This document shows, piece after piece, positions 33,580-41,994 of a DNA stretch of 64,000 nt. Source of the stretch: Pseudomonas sp. GM50 (GTDB lineage Bacteria; Pseudomonadota; Gammaproteobacteria; Pseudomonadales; Pseudomonadaceae); NCBI RefSeq assembly GCF_000282375.1, contig NZ_AKJK01000098.1, positions 17,528 to 81,527 of the forward strand, written 5' to 3'. Below the pieces are notes generated by a model. The model searched no databases and was not told the origin of the DNA. It was given only the letters and a program-made list of their open reading frames with translations. A program made the translations under genes and the position numbers. Every line of letters begins with the position of its first letter. The first letter of the stretch is position 1.

Positions 33580-33660
33580 CGGGCCTCTTCGCGGGCAAGC
33601 CTCGCTCCTACAAGGGCAGCATGATCTCTTGTAGGAGCGAGGCTTGCCCGCGAAGGCGAT
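33580..33660. repeat. REP pair, GCGAGGCTTGCCCGCG type, short linker
   Basis: Two inverted copies with only about 18 bp between them, between the convergent Lrp-type and CYTH-CHAD genes. Confidence 0.9.
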
Positions 33661-33661
33661 T

Positions 33662-35029
33662 TTACAGACGCAGCAAAGTCTTCCAGGCACGATTCTGATA
33701 CACCGCGATCGCCTGGTGCTTGCGCGCATCCAGCAATTCATCGGTGATCGGCTCGTTGGCCAGTTGCGTCAGTTTGTTCAACTCACCATACAGGCGATCC
33801 ATTTCCGGGATCTCCAGTACGCCGCGGGCATGGTGCAGCCAAGCCTGGATGCGCTCGATACGCGGCAGTTGCTCGGCCAAGTCTTCCGGCTGTTGCTGGT
33901 AACGCTGCAATTGCAGCGAGTTGGCTTCTTCGCCCAGCATGCGCGGCAGCCAGCTGCCCAGTTGTGCAGCGCCCTGGCGATTACCGCGGGTGTTGCGATC
34001 GGCGGCCCAGGTGCGAGCCAGCAACCAGCGCGAAGTGTTCAGGGAGAACAGGCCCCAGCGCACGTCTTCCAGCTCTTCGAGGAATTGCTCCGGCGCGGCT
34101 TTGCGCACGTCTTCGTCGTCCAGGCCGGCTTGTACCAGCGGGCGCCAGTCTTCCAGCAGGGCATCCAGCGCGACCCGCAGATCGTGAGTCGACTGACGCG
34201 GTGCGGCCTGACCGAGGCTGCTGATCAACGCGCGCATTTCAGCGAGGTTCTCGACCCAGTCCTGCAGCAGGCGCCAGTGGCCATTGAAGCGATACTGCTC
34301 GGCCAGACGCTGGCTGCTGCTCAGCAAATGCCAGCTCAGGGCGGCGAACGCATCGTCCAGCGGCATTTCGGCGGTGATCTGCGGTGACGGCAAGCTCAGC
34401 GAGTAGCTATTGGCGTCGAACAGGCGATAACCGCGTTCGGCCTTGCTGATGTCACATGGCATCAGCGCCAGTGTCGCAGCCAGTTCGGCGGCCAGTTCCA
34501 GCAGCGCGGCCGGTTCGCCTTCGCGCAGTTCCAGTTCCAGCTCGCAGATTTCTTCTTTCTGCTTGCCGACCACCACGTGGCCCAGGTCCAGCGCGGCTTC
34601 GATGACCACTTTGGTCTTGCCACGGCCCCAGGCGATTTCCGCGCGTTCGCGCACGAAATCGGTGGTGAAGATGGCTTTCAGGGTTTTCTTGTCCAGCTCG
34701 GCCAGCTCTTCGGGCCAGCATTCACCGTCGAGTTTCTTCACGTCGAGCTTGGCTTTGGGCAAATTCCAGTCGTACTCGTGACGCTCGGACAGACCGGCGA
34801 CGCTCTGGCCACGGGTCTTGAGGGTCTGAATCACTTCTTCGCCATCGCGGCGCAGGCGCAGGGCAACCTTGGCGCGGGCCAGGTCGCGCTCAGGCGTGTC
34901 GAAGTACTGATTCATCAACTCACGGCGTTCCCAGCCACTTTTGTTGCGTTTTTTCAGTAGCGGGTGCTCGCGCAGGGCGGCGAGGGTTTCGCGGCTGACG
35001 CGGAGTTTGATTTCGGTTTCTTTCTGCAT
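33662..35029 (-). CDS. CYTH-CHAD inorganic triphosphatase (YgiF-like)
   Basis: A 455-aa protein with two domains. CYTH, residues 1-200, starts with the metal-binding ExExK motif (ETEIKLRV), followed by YFDTPERDLARAKVALRLRRDGEE and basic and acidic strands that line the tunnel. CHAD, about 220-440, is a helical bundle rich in conserved His and Arg (STHDLRVALDALLEDWRPL) that binds polyphosphate. The E. coli homologue YgiF hydrolyses tripolyphosphate. It is monocistronic, convergent with the Lrp-type gene and divergent from argE. Confidence 0.92.
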   Translation of the reverse strand: MQKETEIKLRVSRETLAALREHPLLKKRNKSGWERRELMNQYFDTPERDLARAKVALRLRRDGEEVIQTLKTRGQSVAGLSERHEYDWNLPKAKLDVKKLDGECWPEELAELDKKTLKAIFTTDFVRERAEIAWGRGKTKVVIEAALDLGHVVVGKQKEEICELELELREGEPAALLELAAELAATLALMPCDISKAERGYRLFDANSYSLSLPSPQITAEMPLDDAFAALSWHLLSSSQRLAEQYRFNGHWRLLQDWVENLAEMRALISSLGQAAPRQSTHDLRVALDALLEDWRPLVQAGLDDEDVRKAAPEQFLEELEDVRWGLFSLNTSRWLLARTWAADRNTRGNRQGAAQLGSWLPRMLGEEANSLQLQRYQQQPEDLAEQLPRIERIQAWLHHARGVLEIPEMDRLYGELNKLTQLANEPITDELLDARKHQAIAVYQNRAWKTLLRL

Positions 35030-35207
35030 GGCCGGAAAATCCAGGATCGGGAGCGCAGCCGGGGGAATGTGTGGCTGCCAAGGTCGTGCAGTGTACAGGA
35101 CTCATTCGAGATAGGGTCTGTTGACGCTTGGTGACGAGCCGCGACGGTTTATTCCTGTCGTCGGATGGTTCTATGATGGAGTTCAATTCGGGAGTTGGGA
35201 GTCAGCG

Positions 35208-36362
35208 ATGCCTTTGCCGTCCATGAAAGATCAGTTCGCTGCGCTGATCGCCGCGCCGTCTGTCAGCTGTACCCAGCCCAGCCTGGATCAAACCAATCGG
35301 CCGGTCATCGACTTGTTGGCGACATGGCTCGGGGACTTGGGTTTTGCCTGCGATATCCAGCAGGTCAGCCCCGGCAAATTCAATCTGCTGGCCAGTTTTG
35401 GCTCCGGCCCCGGCGGCCTGGTGCTGGCCGGTCACAGCGATACGGTGCCGTATGACGAGGCGTTGTGGCAGACCGACCCGCTGAAACTGACGGAAGTGGA
35501 CGGTCGCTGGGTCGGCTTGGGCAGTTGCGACATGAAGGGTTTTTTCGCCCTGGCCATCGAAGCCGTCAAACCCTTGCTCGACCAACCGTTCAAGCAACCC
35601 TTGCTGATCCTCGCCACTTGCGATGAAGAAAGCTCGATGTCTGGCGCCCGCGCTCTGGCCGAAGCCGGACGTCCGCTGGGCCGGGCCGCGGTGATCGGCG
35701 AGCCGACCGGGTTGAAGCCGATCAGGATGCACAAAGGCGTGATGATGGAGCGCATCGACATCCTCGGTCAGAGCGGCCATTCCTCGGACCCGCGCCTGGG
35801 CCACAGCGCCCTCGAGGCCATGCACGACGCCATCGGCGAACTGCGCGGCTTGCGCCTGGCGTGGCAGCGCGAATTCCATAACCCGCAGTTCAGCGTGCCG
35901 CAGCCGACCCTTAACTTCGGCTGCATCCATGGGGGCGACAATCCCAACCGAATCTGCGGCCAGTGCTCGCTGGAGTTCGACTTGCGTCCGTTGCCGGGCA
36001 TGGACCCCAAAGCCCTGCGCGCGGCGATTCTGCAGAAGCTCAATCCGATTGCCGAACGGCACAAGGTGAAGATCGATTACGCGCCGCTGTTCCCCGAAGT
36101 GCCACCCTTCGAGCAGGCCGAGGACTCGGAATTGGTGAGGGTTGCCGAAAAGCTCACCGGCCATCGCGCCGAAGCAGTGGCGTTCGGCACGGAAGCGCCT
36201 TATCTTCAGCGTCTTGGTTGTGAAACACTGGTATTGGGACCGGGTGATATCGCCTGCGCACACCAACCGGGGGAATACCTCGAAATGTCACGTTTGCAGC
36301 CTACCGTGCATCTATTACGTCAACTGATTGAACATTACTGCCTGACCCCGGCCAAACGATGA
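35208..36362 (+). CDS. argE: Acetylornithine deacetylase
   Basis: A 384-aa M20-family zinc hydrolase removing acetate from N-acetylornithine. The metal-binding His/Asp lie in LAGHSDTVPYDEALW and GLGSCDMKGFFALAI, the catalytic Glu pair in LATCDEESSMSGARAL, and a later His in DIACAHQPGEYLEM. The ATG at 35208 has GGGAG upstream. It is followed by argA after a REP pair and a leader region. Pseudomonads recycle acetyl groups through argJ, so ArgE is partly redundant there; enzymes of this group may also act on other N-acyl amino acids. Confidence 0.93.
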   Translation: MPLPSMKDQFAALIAAPSVSCTQPSLDQTNRPVIDLLATWLGDLGFACDIQQVSPGKFNLLASFGSGPGGLVLAGHSDTVPYDEALWQTDPLKLTEVDGRWVGLGSCDMKGFFALAIEAVKPLLDQPFKQPLLILATCDEESSMSGARALAEAGRPLGRAAVIGEPTGLKPIRMHKGVMMERIDILGQSGHSSDPRLGHSALEAMHDAIGELRGLRLAWQREFHNPQFSVPQPTLNFGCIHGGDNPNRICGQCSLEFDLRPLPGMDPKALRAAILQKLNPIAERHKVKIDYAPLFPEVPPFEQAEDSELVRVAEKLTGHRAEAVAFGTEAPYLQRLGCETLVLGPGDIACAHQPGEYLEMSRLQPTVHLLRQLIEHYCLTPAKR

Positions 36363-36367
36363 TGTGT

Positions 36368-36465
36368 CCTTGTGGGAGCGAGCCTGCTCGCGATAGCGTC
36401 AGGTCAGACACATCAATCTTGAATGTGCTGGCCCTATCGCGAGCAGGCTCGCTCCCACAGGGATT
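36368..36465. repeat. REP pair, GAGCGAGCCTGCTCGC type
   Basis: Inverted GTGGGAGCGAGCCTGCTCGCGATAG copies after the argE stop, separated by about 45 bp. Confidence 0.9.
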
Positions 36466-36516
36466 GTGTTTTGTCCTATCAAACGCTGTAAATTGCCGGT
36501 CATCCAACCCGTATTC

Positions 36517-36558
36517 ATGAGGAGAGCGCGCGTGTCGCCAAGCCTGTTCCGACGATAA
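36517..36558 (+). CDS. Arginine-rich leader peptide ORF upstream of argA
   Basis: A 13-codon ORF encoding MRRARVSPSLFRR, with five arginines of which four use rare codons (AGG, AGA and the final pair CGA CGA before TAA). An internal GTG at 36532 has a good GAGGAG site six bases upstream and would give an 8-codon version still ending in the CGA pair. It lies 68 bp before argA, the first enzyme of arginine synthesis. This fits a ribosome-stalling leader that senses arginyl-tRNA. CAGCC (36563) can pair with GGCTG (36599) around a T-run, but no classical terminator is evident. Function is inferred. Confidence 0.5.
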   Translation: MRRARVSPSLFRR

Positions 36559-36626
36559 CCATCAGCCCGCTGTGCGTTTACTGCGTTACCCTTTTTTCGG
36601 CTGCTATTTATTACAGGCCCAGGTTC

Positions 36627-37925
36627 ATGCCCGAATACGTCAATTGGCTTCGTCACGCTTCGCCTTACATCAACGCCCACCGCGATTGCACCTTCGTCGT
36701 CATGCTGCCCGGCGACGGCGTGGAGCACCCGAACTTCGGCAACATCGTCCACGACCTGGTGCTGCTGCACAGCCTGGGCGTGCGTCTGGTGCTGGTTCAC
36801 GGTTCGCGTCCGCAAATTGAAACACGCCTCGCTGCTCGCGGCCTGACCCCGCATTACCACCACGGCATGCGCATCACCGATGCAGCGACCCTGGAATGCG
36901 TGATCGATGCGGTCGGTCAACTGCGCATCGCCATCGAAGCGCGGCTGTCCATGGACATGGCCTCATCGCCAATGCAGGGTTCGCGCCTGCGGGTGGCCAG
37001 CGGCAATCTGGTCACTGCACGGCCGATCGGCGTACTTGAAGGTGTCGACTATCACCACACCGGCGAAGTGCGTCGGGTCGATCGCAAGGGCATTAATCGC
37101 CTGCTGGACGAACGCTCTATCGTGCTGTTGTCGCCATTGGGTTACTCGCCGACCGGTGAGATCTTCAACCTCGCGTGTGAAGATGTCGCTACCCGCGCGG
37201 CTATCGATCTGGGGGCAGACAAGCTGCTGCTGTTCGGTGCCGATCTGGGCTTGATCGATGAAAATGGTCGTCTGGTCCGCGAATTGCGCCCGCAACAAGT
37301 ACCGGCGCATTTGCAGCGTTTGGGCAGCAACTATCAAGCCGAGCTGCTGGATGCAGCCGCTGAAGCGTGCCGGGGCGGGGTGGCGCGCAGTCACATCGTC
37401 AGCTACGCCGAAGATGGCGCGCTGCTAACCGAACTGTTCACCCGTGACGGTGGCGGTACGCTGGTGGCCCAGGAGCAATTCGAGGTTGTGCGCGAGGCGG
37501 CCATCGAGGATGTCGGCGGTTTGCTGGACTTGATCAGCCCGCTGGAAGAGCAGGGGATTCTGGTACGGCGTTCCCGCGAGGTGCTGGAGCGTGAGATCGA
37601 GCAGTTCAGCGTGGTAGAGCGCGAAGGCATGATCATCGCCTGCGCGGCGCTGTATCAGATTGCCGATTCGGATGCTGGGGAGTTGGCGTGTCTGGCGGTG
37701 AACCCGGAGTACCGTCATGGCGGTCGCGGAGATGAACTGCTGGAACGCATCGAAACCCGCGCCCGGGCTCAGGGGCTGAAAACCTTGTTCGTGCTGACCA
37801 CCCGGACCGCTCACTGGTTTCGCGAGCGGGGCTTCGTGCCGAGCAGCGTTGAACGTCTGCCATCGGCGCGGGCGTCGCTTTACAACTACCAGCGTAATTC
37901 GAAGATCTTCGAAAAAGCCCTGTGA
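36627..37925 (+). CDS. argA: N-acetylglutamate synthase
   Basis: A 432-aa enzyme making N-acetylglutamate from glutamate and acetyl-CoA, the first step of arginine synthesis, feedback-inhibited by arginine. Residues 1-285 are an amino-acid-kinase-like regulatory domain (FVVMLPGDGVEHPNFGNIVHDLVLLHSLGVRLVLVHGSRPQ). Residues 295-432 are a GNAT domain (GELACLAVNPEYRHGGRGDELLERIE). Length and order match ArgA of E. coli and P. aeruginosa. The gene follows argE by 264 bp; that gap holds a REP pair and a short Arg-rich ORF that may regulate it. Confidence 0.97.
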   Translation: MPEYVNWLRHASPYINAHRDCTFVVMLPGDGVEHPNFGNIVHDLVLLHSLGVRLVLVHGSRPQIETRLAARGLTPHYHHGMRITDAATLECVIDAVGQLRIAIEARLSMDMASSPMQGSRLRVASGNLVTARPIGVLEGVDYHHTGEVRRVDRKGINRLLDERSIVLLSPLGYSPTGEIFNLACEDVATRAAIDLGADKLLLFGADLGLIDENGRLVRELRPQQVPAHLQRLGSNYQAELLDAAAEACRGGVARSHIVSYAEDGALLTELFTRDGGGTLVAQEQFEVVREAAIEDVGGLLDLISPLEEQGILVRRSREVLEREIEQFSVVEREGMIIACAALYQIADSDAGELACLAVNPEYRHGGRGDELLERIETRARAQGLKTLFVLTTRTAHWFRERGFVPSSVERLPSARASLYNYQRNSKIFEKAL

Positions 37926-37935
37926 TGCCCCAAAC

Positions 37936-38033
37936 CTTGTAGGAGCGAGGCTTGCCCGCGAAGGCGGCCTGACATTCAACACTTGTGTCGGCAGACATGG
38001 CCTCTTCGCGGGCAAGCCTCGCTCCTACGGGGG
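37936..38033. repeat. REP pair, GCGAGGCTTGCCCGCG type
   Basis: Inverted copies between the convergent ends of argA and tauA. Linker ACATTCAACACTTGTGTCGG is nearly that of the pair at 28583. Confidence 0.9.
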
Positions 38034-38043
38034 GGGCGGGGTG

Positions 38044-39030
38044 TTATTCAGTGACGAATTTCGCGCTGACATAGGGCGAATAATCCGGCAGCACCGTCTC
38101 GACCTTCCCTTGCTCCTTCAAAAACTTCGCCGTCTCGCCAATCGCCTTGGCTGTGCCTCCGTCCAGTAGCGCGGTGGTCTGTTGTGCCTTGGCATCCGGG
38201 AATGCGGAACCGGCCAGCAGCTCAGGCACATCGGCGGCATTGGCACCGGTCAATTTGGCGATTTTCTGCACCGGTACCGAATCGACGGTCCAGCTGTCTT
38301 TATGGGCGGCATAGTCGGCAAATGAATCCAGGGTGACCTTGGCAAATTTGGCCACGACCTCAGGGTGCTTCTCGGCGTAATCCTTGCGAGCGACCCACAC
38401 CTCGAAAGTCGGCGCGCCCCATTGGCCGACCTGCGCCGCGTCGGTCAACGTCTTGCCGGTCTTGCGGATTTCCCCCAGCGCGGGCGACCAGACAAACGCC
38501 CCATCAATGTCGCCACGCTTCCAGGCCGCGGCTATTTCGGCGGGTTGCAGGTTCACCACTTTGACTTTCGAGGCATCCAGCCCCCAGTGCTTCAGCGCGC
38601 CGAGCAGGCTGTAATGGGAGGTTGAAACGAAGGGCGTGGCGATGGTTTTGCCGATCAGATCTTCCGGTTTATCGATGCCGCTGCCGTTGCGCACCACAAG
38701 TGCTTCGGCAGCGTTGATCTGAGCAGAAACAATGAACGCGACAATCGGCAGATTGCGCGAAGCGGCCGCCGCCAGTGGGCTTGAACCGAGGTTGCCAATC
38801 TGCACATCGCCGGACGCAATGGCGGTCACCACTTCCGGGCCACTGTTGAAACGACGCCAATCGATGTTCTGGCCAATGGTTTTCTCGTAAACGCCATCGG
38901 CCTGAGGGACTTTGCTGGGGTCGATACCGGTTTGATAACCGACAGTGAGAGTCGCCGCCTGGGCGGAAAAAGAAAATATCAGCGATATACAAACTGTAAC
39001 AAATTGACTAGATAGTGCGCGTTTGGCCAT
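38044..39030 (-). CDS. tauA: Taurine/sulfonate ABC transporter binding protein (orphan TauA)
   Basis: A 328-aa periplasmic protein with a signal peptide (residues 1-26, ending FSAQA). TauA signatures are LTVGYQTGIDPSKVPQADGVYEK, DWRRFNSGPEVVTAIASGDVQIGNLGSSPLAAA and DGAFVWSPALGEI. It binds taurine or a related sulfonate. No tauBCD genes follow, so it must dock with a permease encoded elsewhere, or perhaps with the SsuBC importer 6 kb away. It is divergent from an OprD-type porin, with a large inverted repeat between them. The start ATG at 39030 has AAGGCGA upstream. Confidence 0.88.
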   Translation of the reverse strand: MAKRALSSQFVTVCISLIFSFSAQAATLTVGYQTGIDPSKVPQADGVYEKTIGQNIDWRRFNSGPEVVTAIASGDVQIGNLGSSPLAAAASRNLPIVAFIVSAQINAAEALVVRNGSGIDKPEDLIGKTIATPFVSTSHYSLLGALKHWGLDASKVKVVNLQPAEIAAAWKRGDIDGAFVWSPALGEIRKTGKTLTDAAQVGQWGAPTFEVWVARKDYAEKHPEVVAKFAKVTLDSFADYAAHKDSWTVDSVPVQKIAKLTGANAADVPELLAGSAFPDAKAQQTTALLDGGTAKAIGETAKFLKEQGKVETVLPDYSPYVSAKFVTE

Positions 39031-39107
39031 GATGGCGTCGCCTTTTCGAAAGTGATTGACGTATGGGGAATGCGCCAACGCTAATCGATCTAAAAAAAGG
39101 CCAATAA

Positions 39108-39192
39108 ATACCATTTAGGAATTAGCTTATGAGCCGATACCTTGTGATCCCGGTTCGGATTATCGATGGCGAGCCATATTCCTAAAGGGTAT
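39108..39192. promoter_or_regulatory. Pair of inverted 15-bp elements between tauA and oprD-type gene
   Basis: ATTCCTAAATGGTAT (reverse strand, 39108-39122) and ATTCCTAAAGGGTAT (forward, 39178-39192) differ at one base, point outward and are 70 bp apart centre to centre. Each could be a promoter/operator element of a sulfur-starvation regulon. The rest of the 369-bp intergenic region (39193-39399) shows no clear signal. Confidence 0.5.
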
Positions 39193-39399
39193 GAAAAAGG
39201 ATGAAATAATTCTTTTTGGGTTTATGAGAAAATCATTACCCTGCAGGGACCAAATCACTGCGGTTAGACCTTGGTCGTAGACACACATGGTTACGATTGA
39301 CTTGTCAGTCACGGTCTGGCGCTAATCGCGCATCTGTGGATCTGGGGCATTAGACCCGAGACCAAAGAACACAAAAATTAGAACGAGAGGAGCGAAACA

Positions 39400-40761
39400 A
39401 TGAAGAAGTCCACCTTGGCCCTGGCTGTGGCCGTAGGGGTTTTGGCGCAGCAGGCAGGCGCCGCCGGTTTCATCGAAGACAGCAAGGCCACATTGGGGCT
39501 GCGTAACTTCTACATCAACACGGATAACCGTGACGGCACTGCCAGCCCAAGTCGAAACGAAGAGTGGGGCCAAGGCTTCGATCTGCGCTTCACTTCCGGT
39601 TACACCCAAGGCACTGTCGGCTTCGGTATCGACGCCATCGGCCTGCTGGGTGTACGTCTGGATTCGGGCGGCGGCACTAATGGCAACGTTAACGCCAATG
39701 GCACCCCTGGTAACGCTTATGGCGGCACTGTGTTCCCGAGCAAGTCCAACGGCGAAGCGGTTGATAATTTCTCCAGCCTGGGCCTGACTGCCAAAGCCAA
39801 GATCTCCCAGACTGAATTGAAGCTGGGTACCTTGCAGCCAAAACTGCCGGTGATCGTGACCAACGACGGTCGTCTGCTGCCACAAACCTTCCAGGGCGGT
39901 CAGATCACTTCGGGCGAGATCAAGGACCTTACACTGGTCGGTGGTCAGATCGAGCACGCCAAGGGCCGTAACTCCAGCAACAACGAAGAGTTGTCGATCG
40001 CTGGTGCCAACGGTCGCACGGCGACTGGCCGCGACAGCAACAAATTCTATTACGGTGGCGGTGACTACAAAATCACCAAAGACCTGACTGCCCAGTACTA
40101 CTACGGCAACCTGGAAGACTTCTACAAGCAGCACTTCCTGGGTCTGGTTCACAACTGGGCAATCGGCCCGGGCGTTCTGAAATCCGACCTGCGCTACTTC
40201 AACAGCCGGGATGACGGTGCCAACGGTCACGACGCTAACTACTTCACCTCTGGCAACTACAATGCGCCAAACGGTAAAGGCAAGGTCGACAATAACCTGT
40301 ATAGCGGCCTGTTTCTTTACACCGTTGCTGGTCACACCTTCGGTGGCGGTTATCAGGTGAGCAACGGTAGCAGCGACTTCCCTTGGCTTAACCAGGGCGA
40401 CGGCTCCTCGGCTTACATCATCACTGACATGCAAATCCAGAAGTTCGCCCGTGCCGGCGAGCGCACTTGGCAAGCACGCTACTCGTATGACTTTGCCAAG
40501 GTCGGTGTACCAGGTCTGACGGCCGGTCTGGTCTACCTGAAAGGTGATGAAATTGATACCGTCAACGCTCGCGGTGGCGAGTTGGCTAACGGTGCTTCCG
40601 AGTGGGAACGCGACCTTACTCTGGCTTACGTCGTACCAGAAGGCCCGCTGAAAAACCTTGGCTTCACGTGGAAAAACGCTATGTGGCGTACCGACCTGCC
40701 GAACACTCGTTCGCAGGACGAAAACCGCCTGATCGTCAGCTACTCGATCCCGCTGTTGTAA
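39400..40761 (+). CDS. OprD-family outer-membrane porin
   Basis: A 453-aa substrate-specific channel of the OprD superfamily. The signal peptide is residues 1-22 (MKKSTLALAVAVGVLAQQAGAA). Typical features are FIEDSKATLGLRNFYINTDNRD at the mature start, alternating amphipathic strands such as QGFDLRFTSGYTQGTVGFGIDAIGLLG, the basic-ladder Tyr/Arg region, and the C-terminal strand ENRLIVSYSIPLL with terminal aromatic/hydrophobic pattern. It is monocistronic, ended by a strong terminator. Its place between tauA and the lsfA-ssu genes suggests that it lets sulfonates through the outer membrane; that is inference. Confidence 0.9.
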   Translation: MKKSTLALAVAVGVLAQQAGAAGFIEDSKATLGLRNFYINTDNRDGTASPSRNEEWGQGFDLRFTSGYTQGTVGFGIDAIGLLGVRLDSGGGTNGNVNANGTPGNAYGGTVFPSKSNGEAVDNFSSLGLTAKAKISQTELKLGTLQPKLPVIVTNDGRLLPQTFQGGQITSGEIKDLTLVGGQIEHAKGRNSSNNEELSIAGANGRTATGRDSNKFYYGGGDYKITKDLTAQYYYGNLEDFYKQHFLGLVHNWAIGPGVLKSDLRYFNSRDDGANGHDANYFTSGNYNAPNGKGKVDNNLYSGLFLYTVAGHTFGGGYQVSNGSSDFPWLNQGDGSSAYIITDMQIQKFARAGERTWQARYSYDFAKVGVPGLTAGLVYLKGDEIDTVNARGGELANGASEWERDLTLAYVVPEGPLKNLGFTWKNAMWRTDLPNTRSQDENRLIVSYSIPLL

Positions 40762-40782
40762 CAGCGCTCGCGTAACCGACGT

Positions 40783-40822
40783 AAAAAAAGCCCCGCCCGG
40801 CATCACGCCGGGCGGGGCTTTT
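40783..40822 (+). terminator. Rho-independent terminator after the porin gene
   Basis: AAAAAAAGCCCCGCCCGGC / GCCGGGCGGGGCTTTT stem with a short loop and T-run, 22 bp after the stop. Confidence 0.92.
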
Positions 40823-40963
40823 GCGTTTTCAAGGTGGGCTCACCCCCGTAAACCCTCCTTGAAATTCCCCTCTTTTGTAGCAACTCAAGGCCTTCTCGAA
40901 CCTTGTGGCCGATGTTCGTCTCGATGGCTATTCAGGTCCAGTGAACAGATATTTAATATTCAC

Positions 40964-40975
40964 TTTAGGTCTAAA
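40964..40975. promoter_or_regulatory. Palindrome upstream of lsfA
   Basis: TTTAGGTCTAAA in an AT-rich stretch 80 bp before lsfA. It may belong to the promoter; the rest of the 233-bp gap after the porin terminator shows no other clear element. Confidence 0.35.
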
Positions 40976-41055
40976 CAAATCTATATTTATTCTTTTTAAT
41001 TAATATCGAACGCAGGCACAGTTGGGCTCAACAAGCACTCACAAGGAGCAGCATC

Positions 41056-41694
41056 ATGAGCCTCAGACTTGGCGATATCGCCCCCGATTTCGAACAGGAT
41101 TCCAGCGCCGGCACTGTCCGTTTCCACGAATGGCTGGGCGATAGCTGGGGTGTGTTGTTTTCCCATCCGGCGGACTTCACGCCGGTGTGCACCACCGAGC
41201 TGGGTTTCACCGCCAGGCTCAAGGATGAATTCACCCAGCGCGGCGTCAAAGCCATTGCTCTTTCGGTAGACCCGGTGGACTCGCATCACAAGTGGATCGA
41301 GGACATCAACGAAACCCAGAACGCCATCGTCAACTTCCCGATCCTCGCCGATGCGGACCGTAAAGTGTCCGACCTTTACGACCTGATCCATCCGAATGCC
41401 AATGACACTTTGACCGTCCGCTCGCTGTTCGTGATCGATCCGAACAAGAAGATTCGGCTGACGATTACTTACCCGGCGAGTACCGGTCGCAACTTCAATG
41501 AAATTTTGCGGGTGATCGATTCGCTGCAGCTCACCGACAACTACAAGGTGGCCACCCCGGCCAACTGGCAGGACGGTGATGAAGTGGTGATCGTGCCGTC
41601 GCTCAAGGACGAAGATGAAATCAAACGACGTTTTCCCAAGGGTTATCGCGCGGTGAAGCCGTACCTGCGTCTGACGCCACAGCCGAATCGTTGA
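41056..41694 (+). CDS. lsfA: 1-Cys peroxiredoxin LsfA
   Basis: A 212-aa peroxiredoxin of the Prx6 class. The peroxidatic Cys45 is in FTPVCTTELG, with the catalytic Pro/Thr before it, and the class-specific C-terminal extension (NYKVATPANWQDGDEVVIVPS) is present. LsfA was first described as a sulfate-starvation-induced protein in pseudomonads, needed during growth on sulfonates, probably against peroxide made by flavin monooxygenases. Its place just before ssuEADCBF fits this. It is monocistronic; a REP pair and a terminator follow. Confidence 0.95.
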   Translation: MSLRLGDIAPDFEQDSSAGTVRFHEWLGDSWGVLFSHPADFTPVCTTELGFTARLKDEFTQRGVKAIALSVDPVDSHHKWIEDINETQNAIVNFPILADADRKVSDLYDLIHPNANDTLTVRSLFVIDPNKKIRLTITYPASTGRNFNEILRVIDSLQLTDNYKVATPANWQDGDEVVIVPSLKDEDEIKRRFPKGYRAVKPYLRLTPQPNR

Positions 41695-41705
41695 TTTGAA
41701 ACCGG

Positions 41706-41802
41706 TCCTGTAGGAGCGAGGCTTGCCCGCGAAGGCGTCTTTGGGGGCACCGGAGAGACCGAGTTGTACCGTTCGCGGGCAAGCCTCGCTCCTACAGGTT
41801 TA
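41706..41802. repeat. REP pair, GCGAGGCTTGCCCGCG type
   Basis: Inverted GTAGGAGCGAGGCTTGCCCGCG copies between the lsfA stop and its terminator. Confidence 0.9.
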
Positions 41803-41818
41803 CCAAAGCAGGGGATTT

Positions 41819-41845
41819 CAGGCCGTTTCGACGGCCTGTTTTTTT
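41819..41845 (+). terminator. Terminator after lsfA with TTCG tetraloop
   Basis: CAGGCCGT / ACGGCCTG stem closed by a TTCG loop and followed by a T-run. It isolates ssuE from lsfA transcription. Confidence 0.9.
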
Positions 41846-41864
41846 GCCTGAAAAAAGACAATCC

Positions 41865-41899
41865 ATTTATTCATTTAAGGCATAACCAAATGAATAAAT
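41865..41899. promoter_or_regulatory. Perfect 12-bp inverted repeat upstream of ssuE
   Basis: ATTTATTCATTT, an 11-bp spacer and AAATGAATAAAT form a perfect dyad 95 bp before the ssuE start. Size and position fit an activator or repressor site for the ssu operon; the factor is unknown. Confidence 0.55.
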
Positions 41900-41994
41900 A
41901 TGATTTATGGATATATAAATCAGCTGTTAAGGTCACTCCATCGAAGCGAGATCGCAAGCCGCGAATCGCCAACACCGCTCAAGGAATTGTCTGA

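Noticed and set aside
39317..39332. Sigma-54-like GG-N10-GC match before the porin gene
   Set aside because: TGGCGC-N5-GCGC keeps only the core dinucleotides; the TTGC element is missing.
39322..40806. 494-codon reverse-strand ORF opposite the porin gene
   Set aside because: It begins inside the porin terminator and is explained by the porin codon usage.
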